Shown: positions 50,424-60,922, numbered from the stretch's first letter. The stretch: 64,000 nucleotides of DNA from Dyella sp. C9 (GCF_003332825.1 NZ_QIRF01000012.1:33004-97003), one strand, 5' to 3'. Made by a program: numbers and translations. The notes: generated from the letters alone by a model not told the origin.

Positions 50424-52502
50424 TTACCAGATCTTCACGCGATCGGCCGGTGCCAGGTACAGCGTTTCGCCCGGCTTGGGCTGGAAGGCGTCGTACCAGG
50501 CATCGAGGTTGCGCACGGTCTGGGCGCGGAAGCGGCCCGGCGCGTGTTCGTTGCCGATCACGCGGGCACGCAGTGCCGCATCGCGGATCTTCTCGCGCCA
50601 GCTCTGGCCAAAAGCGAGGAAGAAGCGCTGGTCACCCGTGAGGCCATCGATCACCGGCGCCGGCTTGCCGCCAAGCGACTTGTGATAGGCGAGGTAGGCG
50701 ATGGTCAGGCCGGAGACGTCGGCGATGTTCTCGCCCAGCGTCTGCTGGCCGTTGACGTGCAGGCCCGGCAGGGCTTCGTACGCATTGAACTGTTCGACCA
50801 GCTTCTGGCCTGCGGCCTTGAAGTGGGCCTGGTCTTCCGGCGTCCACCAGTTGGCGAGGTTGCCCTGCGCGTCGAACTCGGCACCGAGGTTGTCGAAGCT
50901 GTGGCTGATCTCGTGGCCGATGATGGCGCCGATCGAACCATAGTTGGCGGCGGCGTCGGCCTTGGGATCGAAGAACGGCGCTTCGAGGATGGCGGCCGGG
51001 AAGTTCAGCGCGTTCTGCAGCGGCAGGTTCACCGCGTTCACCGTCTGCGGCGTCATCCACCACTCGCCGCGATCGACCGGCTGGCTCAGCTTGGCGAGCT
51101 GGTGTTCGTACTCGTGCTTCTGCGCGCGTTGCAGGTTGCCCAGCGCATCGTCCGGGCGGATCTCCAGCGAGCCGTAGTCGCGCCAGGTTTCCGGATAGCC
51201 CACGCTGACGCGGATGCTGGCGATCTTGGCCTTGGCCTTCTGGCGGGTGGCCGGGGTCATCCAGTCGATGTGGTCGACGCGCTCGTCGAACGCGGCGAGG
51301 ATGTTCTTCACCATCTGCTCGACCTGTGCCTTGGACGAGGCGGGGAAGTACTTCTTCACGTAGATCTGGCCCACCGCGTCGCCGAGCGAGACGTTGGTGC
51401 TGGCCACTGCGCGCTTCCAGCGATCGCGTTGCTGCGGCGTGCCGGACAGCGTCTGGCCATAGAAGCCAAAGCTGAGGTCGGCATAGGCCTTGGGCAGCAG
51501 GGCGGCGCTCTCGTTGAGGGCGTGGAAGGTGAGATAGTCCTTCCAGGTCTGCCGGCGCTCGCTGGCGGTCAGTGCGGATAGGCCCTTGATGCCCGGCACC
51601 TGCCACACGTCGACGATCTTTTGCTGGTCCAGTCCGGCCGCCTTGAAGTAGGCGTTCCAGTCCAGGCCCGGTGCGTTCTTGGCGAAGTCGCCGAGCGCCC
51701 ACGGATTGTTGGCCTTGTGGATGTCCTGGCTGTCGACGATGTCGACCTGTGCCTTGGCGATCTTGGTTTCCAGGTCGAGGATGTTCTTCGCCTTGGTATC
51801 CGCATCGGCGATGCCAGCCTGCTTGAGCAGGGCGGCGACATAGGCCTGGTACTTCAGGCGCGTGTCGATCATGGCCTTGTCCTGCGACAGGTAATAGTCG
51901 CGGGTGGGCATGCCCAGGCCGCCCTGCAGCAGGTATGGGATGTTGTGGCTGGCGTCGTCCAAACCATGCGAGACGAACAGGCCGAACAGGTGTTCGGTCT
52001 GGAAGTTGGTGGCATTGACCGGATCGACGTCGGCGCGCAGGCCTTCGCCCAGCACGCGGGCCAGATCGGCCTTGCTGGCGATCGCGTCGATCTGCTTCAG
52101 CTCGGGCTGGATCGGCGCGAGGCCGCGCTTCTCGATGGTGGCCTCGTCCATGAAGGCCGCGTAGTAGTCGGCGATCTTGCGCTCGTTGCTGCCAGCCGGG
52201 GCGTTGCTGGCGGCGGCGCTCTTGATCAGGTCGGCGTTGCGCTGCTCGGCCTTGAGGAACACCTGCAGGAACACGCCGGTACTGGAGCGATCAGCTGGGA
52301 TCTCGGCCGTCTTCTTCCAGTTGCCGTTGGCGTAGTTGTCAAAGTCATTGCCCGGCAGCACGCTGTGGTCGATGCCGGCCAGGTCGACGCCGCTGGCGCT
52401 GCGCGCGGGGGTCTGCGCCGCAGCGGGGGCGGCCGGCGAAGCGGCCAGCGCGCAGCTGGTGGTCAGCGCGGCGGCAGTGAGAATCCAACGAAATGGCCGC
52501 AT
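50424..52502 (-). CDS. M13-family zinc metallopeptidase (PepO/neprilysin-like)
   Basis: A 692-aa secreted or periplasmic peptidase. After a signal peptide (MRPFRWILTAAALTTSCALA) it has the N-terminal M13 domain (DFDNYANGNWKKTAEIPADR) and the catalytic domain with IIGHEISHSFDNLGAEFD (HExxH, two zinc His), ENIADVSGL (third zinc ligand Glu) and a C-terminal end PADRVKIW, where the final Trp is typical of the family. The ATG at 52502 has GGAG seven bases upstream. M13 enzymes cleave oligopeptides; many Xanthomonadales have several copies. It stands alone, convergent with the DUF6632-like gene. Confidence 0.93.
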   Translation of the reverse strand: MRPFRWILTAAALTTSCALAASPAAPAAAQTPARSASGVDLAGIDHSVLPGNDFDNYANGNWKKTAEIPADRSSTGVFLQVFLKAEQRNADLIKSAAASNAPAGSNERKIADYYAAFMDEATIEKRGLAPIQPELKQIDAIASKADLARVLGEGLRADVDPVNATNFQTEHLFGLFVSHGLDDASHNIPYLLQGGLGMPTRDYYLSQDKAMIDTRLKYQAYVAALLKQAGIADADTKAKNILDLETKIAKAQVDIVDSQDIHKANNPWALGDFAKNAPGLDWNAYFKAAGLDQQKIVDVWQVPGIKGLSALTASERRQTWKDYLTFHALNESAALLPKAYADLSFGFYGQTLSGTPQQRDRWKRAVASTNVSLGDAVGQIYVKKYFPASSKAQVEQMVKNILAAFDERVDHIDWMTPATRQKAKAKIASIRVSVGYPETWRDYGSLEIRPDDALGNLQRAQKHEYEHQLAKLSQPVDRGEWWMTPQTVNAVNLPLQNALNFPAAILEAPFFDPKADAAANYGSIGAIIGHEISHSFDNLGAEFDAQGNLANWWTPEDQAHFKAAGQKLVEQFNAYEALPGLHVNGQQTLGENIADVSGLTIAYLAYHKSLGGKPAPVIDGLTGDQRFFLAFGQSWREKIRDAALRARVIGNEHAPGRFRAQTVRNLDAWYDAFQPKPGETLYLAPADRVKIW

Positions 52503-52579
52503 GGGCGGTCTCCTGGGTGGGGAAAGGGACAACGATAGACCCTCGGGTCTTGCGGGTGGGGCATGACTTTTGGCCTAGG

Positions 52580-55500
52580 CTACCGCTCGTAGCGGTAATT
52601 CAGGCTGGCGCGGCTGAAATCGGTGGCATTCTGGGCTTCGAAGTTCCAGCGTGCGTTGAAGTGGTAGCGCAGGGTGATCACCTGGCCGGGGTCGAACAGG
52701 CCCACGCCGTAGCTGATATACAGGCGGGGCGAGAGGTATTTGCCCACGGTGAAGGCCGACCCGCCGTTGAGCGCGTCGCTGTTGCTGACGCCGATGTCGT
52801 CCACGCCCAGTCGCGTGCCGATGCTCTTGGCCAGCAGGTTGCCGGTGGCCGAGCCCAGCGCCTGCGCGGCCGCACCCACCATGTTGCCTTCGCCGCCGCG
52901 TACCTGCGACAGCGGTTTGCCGGTGACCAGGTAGGACAGCGCGTCGGACTGCTCCATCACCGGTTGCGAGAACACGGTGAGCACCGGGCGCTGCGCCGTG
53001 CCCGCGATGTTGAGGCCCACCTGCTGCCCATCGTCGATGGTGGCGTTGGGGTTGAGCTTGCGGATGGCCCGGATGTTGAGGCCGGGGTTGTCGATCGGCG
53101 TGCTGGCGAACAGCAGCTGGCCGCGGTCGATCTGCAGGTTCTGGCCGTAGGCCTTGTAGGTGCCGTCGACCTGGATCTGGCCCTGGCCGGTGGTGGCGCG
53201 TCCCGGGCGTTCGCTCACCACCAGTTGACCGTGCAACTTGCCGTCCAGGCCCATGCCCACCAGGTGCGCCTTGTTGCCCAGGTGCACGGTGACGGTGGCG
53301 GTGATCGGCATCTGCGTGGCGGTGTCTTCGGCCTGCGGGGCATCGACCACCACGACATCGGGCGAGGCCTTGGTGGCTCCCGCGCCGGGCAGCTTGTCGA
53401 GATTCACCTCGGCGCTGTCGACGCTGACCGCGCCGGTGATGTCGAGCCCGTCGGTCGTGTGGCGCAGCGACAGGTCAGGCGACACCGCCACCTTGGCCGA
53501 GGGAATGTCGACCACCCGTACATTGGCACCCTTGACTGACAGCACGCTCTGGGCATCCGCGCCGAGCGAGGCGTTGCCGGCCAGCAGCAGGTCGCCGTCA
53601 CCGGAGTGCACGCTGCCATCGAGGTGGAAGGTGCGCGCATCGCGCGTGGTGAGGGTGATGCGACCCTGGCTGAGCCTCAGCCCCATGGCCGGAATCTCGG
53701 CGGCGAAGTCGCTGAGTGCGGCCTGCCCGGTGATGACTGGCTGCGATAGCGTGCCAGCGAAGCCGAACTCGCCACTGAGCGCGCCCTTGGGGTTGACCAC
53801 CGAGGTGGTGAAGATCTCCAGCAGGGCGAGGTTGGTGACGTGCAGCGAGGCGTGCCCACCCAAGGCCTGCTGGGCGCCGTTGATGGTGAGCTCGCCGTCC
53901 AGCCTTCCGTTGTTGGTGAGCCCGGCGCGCATGTCGATGCGCTGGCTGGAGGGGCTCAGCTGGGCATTGACCGCGAGGTTGTCATAGGTGAGCAGCGGCT
54001 GGTCGGCATGGTCGACATAGGCGATCGAGCCCTTGGCCGAGGTGATCGACGCGTTGCCGTTGAGTGCCCCCGCAGCGTTGCGGCGAACACTGCCGCTGCC
54101 ATCCAGCGAACCTTCCACCCGCATCGGCAGCTTGCTGGTGCTGATGGCGCTCATCAGCAAGGCCAGCGGCAGGCCGTGCAGGCGATAGCTGGCATCGAGG
54201 TTGCCCGCCTTGTCCTGCTTGGCCGCGGCGCACAGCAGCGGTTCGCCGGCGGTGAGGCACAGCTCGGAAAGCGACATGGCGCCATCGTTGTATGACAGCG
54301 CGGTGGACTGCTGCAGCCGCCAGCGGGGAAGGCCGGCAAGGTCGAGGTTGAGCGTGGACAGCGTGCCGTTCCACGCCGAACCCTTCAGGCTGCCGCTGAG
54401 GGCTAGCTCGGCGGACAGCGGTTGCCCGCGGGCATCGAGCGTGAGGCTGTGGCGCTCGGCCGTACCGTCGCCATGCACGCTCACCTGGCTGAAGTCGAGT
54501 CCGCCGGCCTGTACGGTGCCGGCGGTGAGGTCGAGCTTGCCACCGGGATGGCTGATGTCCGGCACGTTGGCGAGCAGATGCAGGTTGCCGACCTGCTGGC
54601 CCTGGTAGGCCAGCGCCTGCCCCTGCAAGTTGGCATCGACCGCAAGGCGCGGATAGGTGCCCCGCAGGTGCACGGTGCCTTGCAGGCGTCCCGCGGCATC
54701 GGGCAGCCAGTCGGCCAGGGTGGCCACGGCCAGTTGCGCGGTGACGTTGTTGCTTTGCCCGGGCTTGGCGTCGATGCGTACATCGCTACCGCCTGAAACC
54801 AGGTGCAGCTGGCCTTCCACCACGCCTTCGGGGGGCAGGTGCAGCTTGCCGTCGCCATGCACGACGCGGTCGCGCAGGCGGCCATCCAGCTTGCGTACTT
54901 CCAGCATGACGTCGGGATGGCCCTGCGGCAGCGTGCCCTGCGAGGCGATGTCGAAATCCAGTGAACCGTCCCACTGCGCCAGCAGGTGCCCGGGATCGAA
55001 GCGAGTGGCGGTGGCTTGCAGTTGCCAGCCGAGGTCCGGCTGCAGCACCAGGGCGCCCTGGGCCTGCAGCTGGCCTTGCGGCTGCTTGACCGTCAATGCG
55101 CGCAGGTCGATCTGCCGCTGGCTGCCATCGAGACTGAGCGTGATGTCGGCGAGCTTGCCCGGCATGCCGAGCGCGAGCGCACCATCGGCGTGGAACTTGT
55201 CCACGCTGCCGCTTGCCTTGAGGTTGCCGTGGCTGAGCAAGGGCTGGCCGGCGAGCTGTTCGGGTAGCTCCACGCCGCTCCAGTCCACGTCCAGGTCGGC
55301 GGACAGCGGTTGTGCGTCCAGTTGCACCACGCCATGGGCGGTGACATCGCCCTTGAACTGCGGCGAGCTGGCGGCCAGCTGGTCCACGGTGAGCGTGTCG
55401 AAGTCGTCGCTGAAGTGGCCACGCAGCGGATGCAGCTGCAGCTGGTAGTCGTTGAGGCCGAGCTGGCCGGTGATCTCCGCGCTGTGCTGGTCGCCCTTGC

Positions 55501-56380
55501 CCTGCAGCGCCACCGCCAGCGAGGTCAGCGAACTGTCGCCCAACAGCGGCCTGGGGTTGAAACCCGGCGCGTCCAGGCGGGCGGTCCACGCGTAGTTGCC
55601 GGTTTGCGCGAGCTGCAACTGCAGCTGGGCGGCCATGGGTTCGCTCAGCTGCACGTCGGCACGCGCCGCATGGCCGTCGCCGTGCGCCTTCAGCAGGCCT
55701 GCGTAGGTGGTGCCATCGAGCATCCAGCGGAAGCGCGTGGTGTTGTCGCCGCGGTAGTTGCCGGCCACCACCAGCGTGCCATCCAGGTCGACCTGGCCAT
55801 CCGGTGCGCGCAAGGTGAGCTGGCGCAGTTCCAGGCCCCGGCCGGTCCAGCTGCCAGCCAGATCCAGTCGGTCGGCGATGAACATCGGGTGTTGGCCGCG
55901 GCTGATTCGTCCGCCGGCGAGATGACCGCGGTCCACCACCATGTCGAACGGTGGCACCCACCACGGACTGCTGCTGGTTTCCGGTGGCTCCGGCTGGCTG
56001 GGCGGCAGGGTGATCTCCAGCCCGCTCGCATCCAGCACGGTGACGTGCAGGCGTTTGCGCAGCGCGGCCGTTGCGCGCCATTCCAGGTGGGCCTGGGCTA
56101 CCTTGACCTCCAGCCCTTCGCCATCGGCGTAACGGACGCCGGTGAGGTCCAGCGGGCCCAGCAGCCGGCCCTGCGCCGACTGCACGCTGACCGCGCCATG
56201 GGTGAGGCTTTGCGTCTGTGCCACTGCAAAGCGCAGGCCACCCGCGGTGGTGAGCAGCCACGCCACGAACGACGCCAGCGCGACCAGCAGCACGAATACG
56301 CCGAGCAGGCTCCAGCGCAGCCAGCGCCGCCGTGGCCGTGGCGCGGGAGCCGGGGAGGGTGGGTTGGTCGCGTCGGTCAT
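52580..56380 (-). CDS. tamB: Translocation and assembly module inner-membrane protein TamB
   Basis: A 1266-aa protein anchored in the inner membrane by one N-terminal helix (SLLGVFVLLVALASFVAWLL) with a long periplasmic beta-taco body (AsmA/DUF490 type), rich in short repeated strands such as LDLAGSW and LDGTLVV. The C-terminal TamB domain ends RWNFEAQNATDFSRASLNYR, the barrel-contact region. With TamA it moves proteins, and probably phospholipids, between membranes. The ATG at 56380 lies 10 bp after the TamA stop; an earlier ATG at 56407 would overlap tamA by 17 bases and is less likely. It forms a two-gene operon with tamA. Confidence 0.92.
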   Translation of the reverse strand: MTDATNPPSPAPAPRPRRRWLRWSLLGVFVLLVALASFVAWLLTTAGGLRFAVAQTQSLTHGAVSVQSAQGRLLGPLDLTGVRYADGEGLEVKVAQAHLEWRATAALRKRLHVTVLDASGLEITLPPSQPEPPETSSSPWWVPPFDMVVDRGHLAGGRISRGQHPMFIADRLDLAGSWTGRGLELRQLTLRAPDGQVDLDGTLVVAGNYRGDNTTRFRWMLDGTTYAGLLKAHGDGHAARADVQLSEPMAAQLQLQLAQTGNYAWTARLDAPGFNPRPLLGDSSLTSLAVALQGKGDQHSAEITGQLGLNDYQLQLHPLRGHFSDDFDTLTVDQLAASSPQFKGDVTAHGVVQLDAQPLSADLDVDWSGVELPEQLAGQPLLSHGNLKASGSVDKFHADGALALGMPGKLADITLSLDGSQRQIDLRALTVKQPQGQLQAQGALVLQPDLGWQLQATATRFDPGHLLAQWDGSLDFDIASQGTLPQGHPDVMLEVRKLDGRLRDRVVHGDGKLHLPPEGVVEGQLHLVSGGSDVRIDAKPGQSNNVTAQLAVATLADWLPDAAGRLQGTVHLRGTYPRLAVDANLQGQALAYQGQQVGNLHLLANVPDISHPGGKLDLTAGTVQAGGLDFSQVSVHGDGTAERHSLTLDARGQPLSAELALSGSLKGSAWNGTLSTLNLDLAGLPRWRLQQSTALSYNDGAMSLSELCLTAGEPLLCAAAKQDKAGNLDASYRLHGLPLALLMSAISTSKLPMRVEGSLDGSGSVRRNAAGALNGNASITSAKGSIAYVDHADQPLLTYDNLAVNAQLSPSSQRIDMRAGLTNNGRLDGELTINGAQQALGGHASLHVTNLALLEIFTTSVVNPKGALSGEFGFAGTLSQPVITGQAALSDFAAEIPAMGLRLSQGRITLTTRDARTFHLDGSVHSGDGDLLLAGNASLGADAQSVLSVKGANVRVVDIPSAKVAVSPDLSLRHTTDGLDITGAVSVDSAEVNLDKLPGAGATKASPDVVVVDAPQAEDTATQMPITATVTVHLGNKAHLVGMGLDGKLHGQLVVSERPGRATTGQGQIQVDGTYKAYGQNLQIDRGQLLFASTPIDNPGLNIRAIRKLNPNATIDDGQQVGLNIAGTAQRPVLTVFSQPVMEQSDALSYLVTGKPLSQVRGGEGNMVGAAAQALGSATGNLLAKSIGTRLGVDDIGVSNSDALNGGSAFTVGKYLSPRLYISYGVGLFDPGQVITLRYHFNARWNFEAQNATDFSRASLNYRYER

Positions 56381-56390
56381 CGCGTCGATC

Positions 56391-58151
56391 TCACAGATCC
56401 GGGCCAATCACCACGTGCAGTTCCACGCCGTGCTTCTGCGAGTCGTTCACCGGGGTGCCCAGATCCACCCGGATCATACCCACCGGCGACAGCCAGCGTA
56501 CGCCCAGGCCGGTGCCGATCTTGGGACGATAGTCGGTGCCGTCGAAGGCGTTGCCCGCATCGACGAAGGCGGCCATGCCCCAGTTGCGGGTGAAGTAATG
56601 CTCGACCTCGGTGCTGCCCACCAGCAGGTTCTTGCCGCCGATCACGCGGCCATAGGCGTTCTCCGGGCCGATGCTCTGGTAGCCATAGCCACGCACCGAG
56701 CGGTCGCCACCGGCGAAGAAGCGCAGCTGGGGCGGCAGGTCGGAAAAATCATTGGTCCAGGTGGCGCCGGCCGAGGCACGCAGGATGAGGCGGTTGTCGC
56801 CCCAGAACGAGCGTATCCATTTGCCGTCGGCGGTGACCTGGCTGAAGCGGGCGTCGGACAGCAGTGAGCCCACCGTGCTGCGCGCGGCGAAGGTGAGCGA
56901 CCAGCCGTTGCGCACGAAGATCGGGTTGTCACCGGATTTGCGCGACAGCGAAATTTCCGGATAGAACAGGTTGCTCTGGCCGTGGTCCACGCCCGGCGTA
57001 TTGTCGGGCTCGCCGCTCTTGAGGCCCACGGTGAAGGTGCCGTCCAGCGCATGCAGGCCGATGGTGCGCACCCATCCGTACCACTCGCGTGTTTCGTTGG
57101 CCACGATCTCCAGCGTCTTGGAGTGCGAGGTGTCGGTGTCCGAGTCGCGGTAGGTGGCACCGTAGTTGAAGCTGCGCTGGTTGGGGCCGGGCATGGGCAC
57201 CGAGTAGAGCGTGCTGACCGTCTTGAGGTTCTGCGCCAGTACCAGCTCGTTCTTCCACTTGTGGCCGCGATCGTTGACCCAGCGCCGCTCGCTGCCCAGG
57301 CGTATGCCCGCGCCGGTGTCGGTACCGTAGAACGGGCCACCGGTGTAGACCGAGCGCTTGGCTGGAACGAGCTCCACCTTCACGTCGACCACGCCGTTCT
57401 TCTTGTCGTCCACGTCGGGCAGCACGTTGACCACCGAGAAATAATCCGCGCCGTTGAGCGCCTGCTGCAGTTGCAGCAGCTTGTCCTGTGCGAAGTAGTC
57501 GCCGGACTTGAATGGCACGTAGCGCTGCAGGAAGCCCGGCCGGAACTGCGAACCCTCGAAGTGCACCTGGCCGAAGCGATAGCGTGGGCCTGCCTGCCAG
57601 GCGAGGTGGATCACCGCGCTGCGCTCGCCGCGGTTCACCTCCACCCGGTGCGTCACCAGCCGCGCGTCGAGGAAGCCGTTGGCGGTGAGCGCACCGCTCA
57701 GCGCGTCGCGGTCGCTGTCGTAGGTGCCGTGGTTGAGCACCTCGCCCTTGAGATCCTCGATGGCTTTCTGTGCGCGGCGGATCGCCGGGATCGCAGCGGC
57801 GGTGGCGTCCAGTTGCAGGTCGACCGCGGTCACCTTTACCGGCGCGCCGGGCTGCACATGCAGGGTCACGCGCCAGTCGTTGCCTACAGGGTCGAGCTGG
57901 CCCTGGACGTTGGCCTCGTAGTAGCCATAGGGCTCCAGTGCGCTCCGGGCCTGCTCAAGCGCCTTGCCGTACAGGCGGCGCACCTGCGCCTCGGTCACGT
58001 CGCGATTGGCGTACTGGGAGATGTCCACGCCGGACGTGACGGCCAGCTTCAGCGGATCGTCCACCCCGTCCACCACCAGCTGCACGCCCGCGTGCGCGAG
58101 CAGCGGGGCCAGCAGCAGCGGTAGCAGCGTCAGGCGTCGAAGTCGGCGCAT
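56391..58151 (-). CDS. tamA: Outer-membrane assembly protein TamA
   Basis: A 586-aa Omp85-family protein. A signal peptide (LTLLPLLLAPLLAHA) precedes about three POTRA domains (residues 25-270; the third contains YFSVVNVLPDVDD) and a 16-strand barrel with the lid-lock motif VRGYGYQSIGPENAYGR and a C-terminal strand HGVELHVVIGPDL. It partners with TamB, encoded immediately downstream. The ATG at 58151 follows GGACCGC; the open frame to 58199 lacks a signal or ribosome-binding site. No start-proximal promoter was assigned in the 116-bp gap upstream. Confidence 0.93.
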   Translation of the reverse strand: MRRLRRLTLLPLLLAPLLAHAGVQLVVDGVDDPLKLAVTSGVDISQYANRDVTEAQVRRLYGKALEQARSALEPYGYYEANVQGQLDPVGNDWRVTLHVQPGAPVKVTAVDLQLDATAAAIPAIRRAQKAIEDLKGEVLNHGTYDSDRDALSGALTANGFLDARLVTHRVEVNRGERSAVIHLAWQAGPRYRFGQVHFEGSQFRPGFLQRYVPFKSGDYFAQDKLLQLQQALNGADYFSVVNVLPDVDDKKNGVVDVKVELVPAKRSVYTGGPFYGTDTGAGIRLGSERRWVNDRGHKWKNELVLAQNLKTVSTLYSVPMPGPNQRSFNYGATYRDSDTDTSHSKTLEIVANETREWYGWVRTIGLHALDGTFTVGLKSGEPDNTPGVDHGQSNLFYPEISLSRKSGDNPIFVRNGWSLTFAARSTVGSLLSDARFSQVTADGKWIRSFWGDNRLILRASAGATWTNDFSDLPPQLRFFAGGDRSVRGYGYQSIGPENAYGRVIGGKNLLVGSTEVEHYFTRNWGMAAFVDAGNAFDGTDYRPKIGTGLGVRWLSPVGMIRVDLGTPVNDSQKHGVELHVVIGPDL

Positions 58152-58267
58152 GCGGTCCTGTTTTCCGTCCTGGAAGTGGCTGGCGCGTGCCGATGACACG
58201 CGGGACCCAAGCTTAGCCGATCAAGGTGGGGGCGCCGGTGAACGACGCCCCGCGCAGCGGACCGCGA

Positions 58268-60892
58268 TCAGCCCGCCTTGTCGCCGGCCTTGTGCGCGAT
58301 CCATGCGCCGATCACCGCCGACACGTAAGGAATCGACTGGGCGCTGAGGATGAACATCCACAGTGTGCCTTCGACGTAGTGGGTACCGAAACGCAGGCCC
58401 ATGCCGACCACGCAGCACAGCAGCGCGATGGCCATCAGCAGTTCCTCGCGCACCGGTGCGAAGGCGGCGAAGTTGCTGCCACCCAGGCGACGGCTCTTGG
58501 CGGTCACCACGAACGAGGTCTTCTCGCGGGTAAGGCCGTGCAGGATGCCGCGTGCGATGGCGTGCGACAGGCTCATGCTGGCCAGCGATGCCATCAGCGT
58601 GTCGTACCAGCCGCACGGGACGCGCGCGCGGTACAGCACGATGCCGAAGATCGCCTTGGCGAAGAAGAAGCCGATCACCGGGATCAGGAACAGCTGCATC
58701 GGCAGGCTGAAGACGGTCGGGAAAGCCACCATGCCCGCGGTCCAGAAGATCGCCATCATGGTGAAGATCAGGTGCAGCGCATCGGCGAACCAGCTGAACC
58801 AGCCGGTGAGGAAGTGGAAGCGCTGGCCGCCCGAGAGCGGGCCCTTCTTGGTCATCCAGTCCCAGCGGCCCTTGAGGATCTGCATGGCGCCGAAGGCCCA
58901 GCGGTAGCGCTGGCTCTTGTACGCCTTGAAGTCGGCCGGGGTGAGGCCCTTGCCCATCAGCTCGTCGACATAGACCAACTCATAGCCGGCATGCATCAGG
59001 CGCAGGCCCAGCTCGGCATCCTCGCAGATGGTCCATTCCGACCAGCCGCCGGTGCCTTCCAGTGCCGAGCGACGCACCATGGTCATGGTGCCGTGCTGGA
59101 TGATGGCGTTGCGTTCGTTGCGGTGGTGCATGCCGATGCGGAAGAAGCCGTCGTATTCCCACGCGGTCATGCGGCGGAAACGGTTGTGCTCGAAGTCGCG
59201 ATGCGCCTGCGGGCACTGCACCACGGCCACCTTCGGGTCGTGGAAGTAGCCGGTCAGCGACGACAGCCAGTCTTCGCGCACCACGTAGTCGGCATCGATC
59301 ACCGCCACCACGTCGGCGCGCGGATCGGTTTCCTTCAGGCCGAAGTTCAGCGCGCCCGCCTTGAAGCCGGGCCACGGCTCCAGATGGAAGAAGCGGAACT
59401 TGGGACCGAGCTTTTCGCAGTACTCCTGCACCGGCTTCCAGATCGCCGGGTCCTTGGTGTTGTTGTCGATCACCAGGACTTCGAAGTTCTCGTACTTGAG
59501 CGCAGCCAGCGAGTCGAGGGTGATCATCACCATCTCCGGCGGCTCGTTGTAGCAGGCCAGGTGGATCGACACGAACGGCTGCTTTTCCACCGGATCGGGC
59601 GGCAGCAGGCCGGCATGGCGCACCCAGCTGCGGCGCCACAGCACCTCGGTGAACTCGAAACCGTTGATCAGCAGGATGGCGAGGATCGCGATCTGGGCCG
59701 GGAACAGCAGCACCAGCATGGTCCAGTCGACCCAGCTCAGGTAGAAGTTGAACGGCAGCGTGGCCGACCACACGATCAGGCCGCAGGCGAGCTGGATCAG
59801 CGCGCAGAAGAACAGGCGGCCCATCAGCTTGAAGCGGCTGTAGCGGCTGGCGAACCAGATCATCGGCAGCAGCGCCAGCAGGCTGGCGGCCAGCGCCTTC
59901 CACGGCCAGGCGGTGTCCTCGGTCACCGGGCCGGTGAACGGGAACTTCATCTGGCGATCGGCGTTGAACATGCCCCAGTAGGCTTCGGTACGGCCGGAGA
60001 GCTTTTCCTTCCAGGGCTGGTCGAACGCCTCCATCACGTAATAGTCGATGTTGCGCTTCTTGGCCTCGTTGAACCACGTGCGCAGGAAGATCGCCTCGTT
60101 GGACACCGACGGGTCGGCGTACTTGAAGCGGTCACCGTTCGAGGGCCAGCCGATTTCGCCGATCACGACCGGCTTGCCGGGGAACATCTTCTGCAGCGTT
60201 TCGTAGCTGCCCAATGCATCCGCCACGGCCGGGAACGCCTCCAGGCCCTTGCCCGGGCCGGTCACCGGGATGCCGTTCCAGTACGGGAACAGGTGCACCG
60301 TGATGAAGTCGACGTGTTGCGCCAGCTCGGGGTACTTGGCCCAGATGTGCCAAGGCTCGGCGATCGTCACCGGCTGGCGGACCGCGGCGCGCACGCGGTC
60401 GGCATAGGCCATCAGCTGCTCGGGCGGGATATCGTTGCGGAACAGCACTTCGTTGCCGACCACCACCCGGTTGATCGAGTTGGGATAGCGCCGCGCCTGT
60501 GCGATCAGCGTCTCGATTTCCTGCTCGTTGTTGTCCAGGCGACGGTCGATCCATGCGCCGGCCATCACCTGCAGGCCGTCCTTTTCGGCCAGGCGGTACA
60601 CCTGCGGGTTCTGCAGGGTCGAATAGGTGCGGATCCGCGAGGTGTAGTGGTGGATCAGCTTCAGGTCGCCGTCGATCTCGTCATCGGACGGGAAGTCGTT
60701 CTTGAGCGGATTCTGGTAGCGCTGGAACGCCGACAGGGCGAAGCCGCCGATCGGGCCATTCCAGTCTTCCGGGCCGTGCGGCAGATTGCTCCACCACCAG
60801 AGACCGATGTTCATGGCCGCCACGATCAGGGCGAGCAGGATGGCTGCAAGCAGCGGGTGCCGGCTGTCGTGGGTGGTAACTGTCGCGCTCAA
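58268..60892 (-). CDS. GH17-GT2 membrane glycosyltransferase, beta-glucan synthase (NdvB-like)
   Basis: An 874-aa polytopic protein. After one N-terminal helix, residues about 40-340 form a glycoside-hydrolase family 17-like domain with the acid/base VVVGNEVLF and nucleophile VIGEIGWPS motifs; then membrane helices, a GT2 domain with VIDADYV (DxD), TICEDAELGLRL and QRYRWAFG (QxxRW), and several C-terminal helices. This architecture is that of beta-(1,3)/(1,6)-glucan synthases such as NdvB, where GH17 rearranges or cyclises the chain. The ATG at 60892 is at the boundary of conservation. Likely product: periplasmic or cyclic beta-glucan linked to osmo-adaptation or biofilm antibiotic tolerance; linkage is not predictable. 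Confidence 0.88.
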   Translation of the reverse strand: MSATVTTHDSRHPLLAAILLALIVAAMNIGLWWWSNLPHGPEDWNGPIGGFALSAFQRYQNPLKNDFPSDDEIDGDLKLIHHYTSRIRTYSTLQNPQVYRLAEKDGLQVMAGAWIDRRLDNNEQEIETLIAQARRYPNSINRVVVGNEVLFRNDIPPEQLMAYADRVRAAVRQPVTIAEPWHIWAKYPELAQHVDFITVHLFPYWNGIPVTGPGKGLEAFPAVADALGSYETLQKMFPGKPVVIGEIGWPSNGDRFKYADPSVSNEAIFLRTWFNEAKKRNIDYYVMEAFDQPWKEKLSGRTEAYWGMFNADRQMKFPFTGPVTEDTAWPWKALAASLLALLPMIWFASRYSRFKLMGRLFFCALIQLACGLIVWSATLPFNFYLSWVDWTMLVLLFPAQIAILAILLINGFEFTEVLWRRSWVRHAGLLPPDPVEKQPFVSIHLACYNEPPEMVMITLDSLAALKYENFEVLVIDNNTKDPAIWKPVQEYCEKLGPKFRFFHLEPWPGFKAGALNFGLKETDPRADVVAVIDADYVVREDWLSSLTGYFHDPKVAVVQCPQAHRDFEHNRFRRMTAWEYDGFFRIGMHHRNERNAIIQHGTMTMVRRSALEGTGGWSEWTICEDAELGLRLMHAGYELVYVDELMGKGLTPADFKAYKSQRYRWAFGAMQILKGRWDWMTKKGPLSGGQRFHFLTGWFSWFADALHLIFTMMAIFWTAGMVAFPTVFSLPMQLFLIPVIGFFFAKAIFGIVLYRARVPCGWYDTLMASLASMSLSHAIARGILHGLTREKTSFVVTAKSRRLGGSNFAAFAPVREELLMAIALLCCVVGMGLRFGTHYVEGTLWMFILSAQSIPYVSAVIGAWIAHKAGDKAG

Positions 60893-60922
60893 AACGGTCC
60901 CCGTGGCTGCCTCACACGAGGC

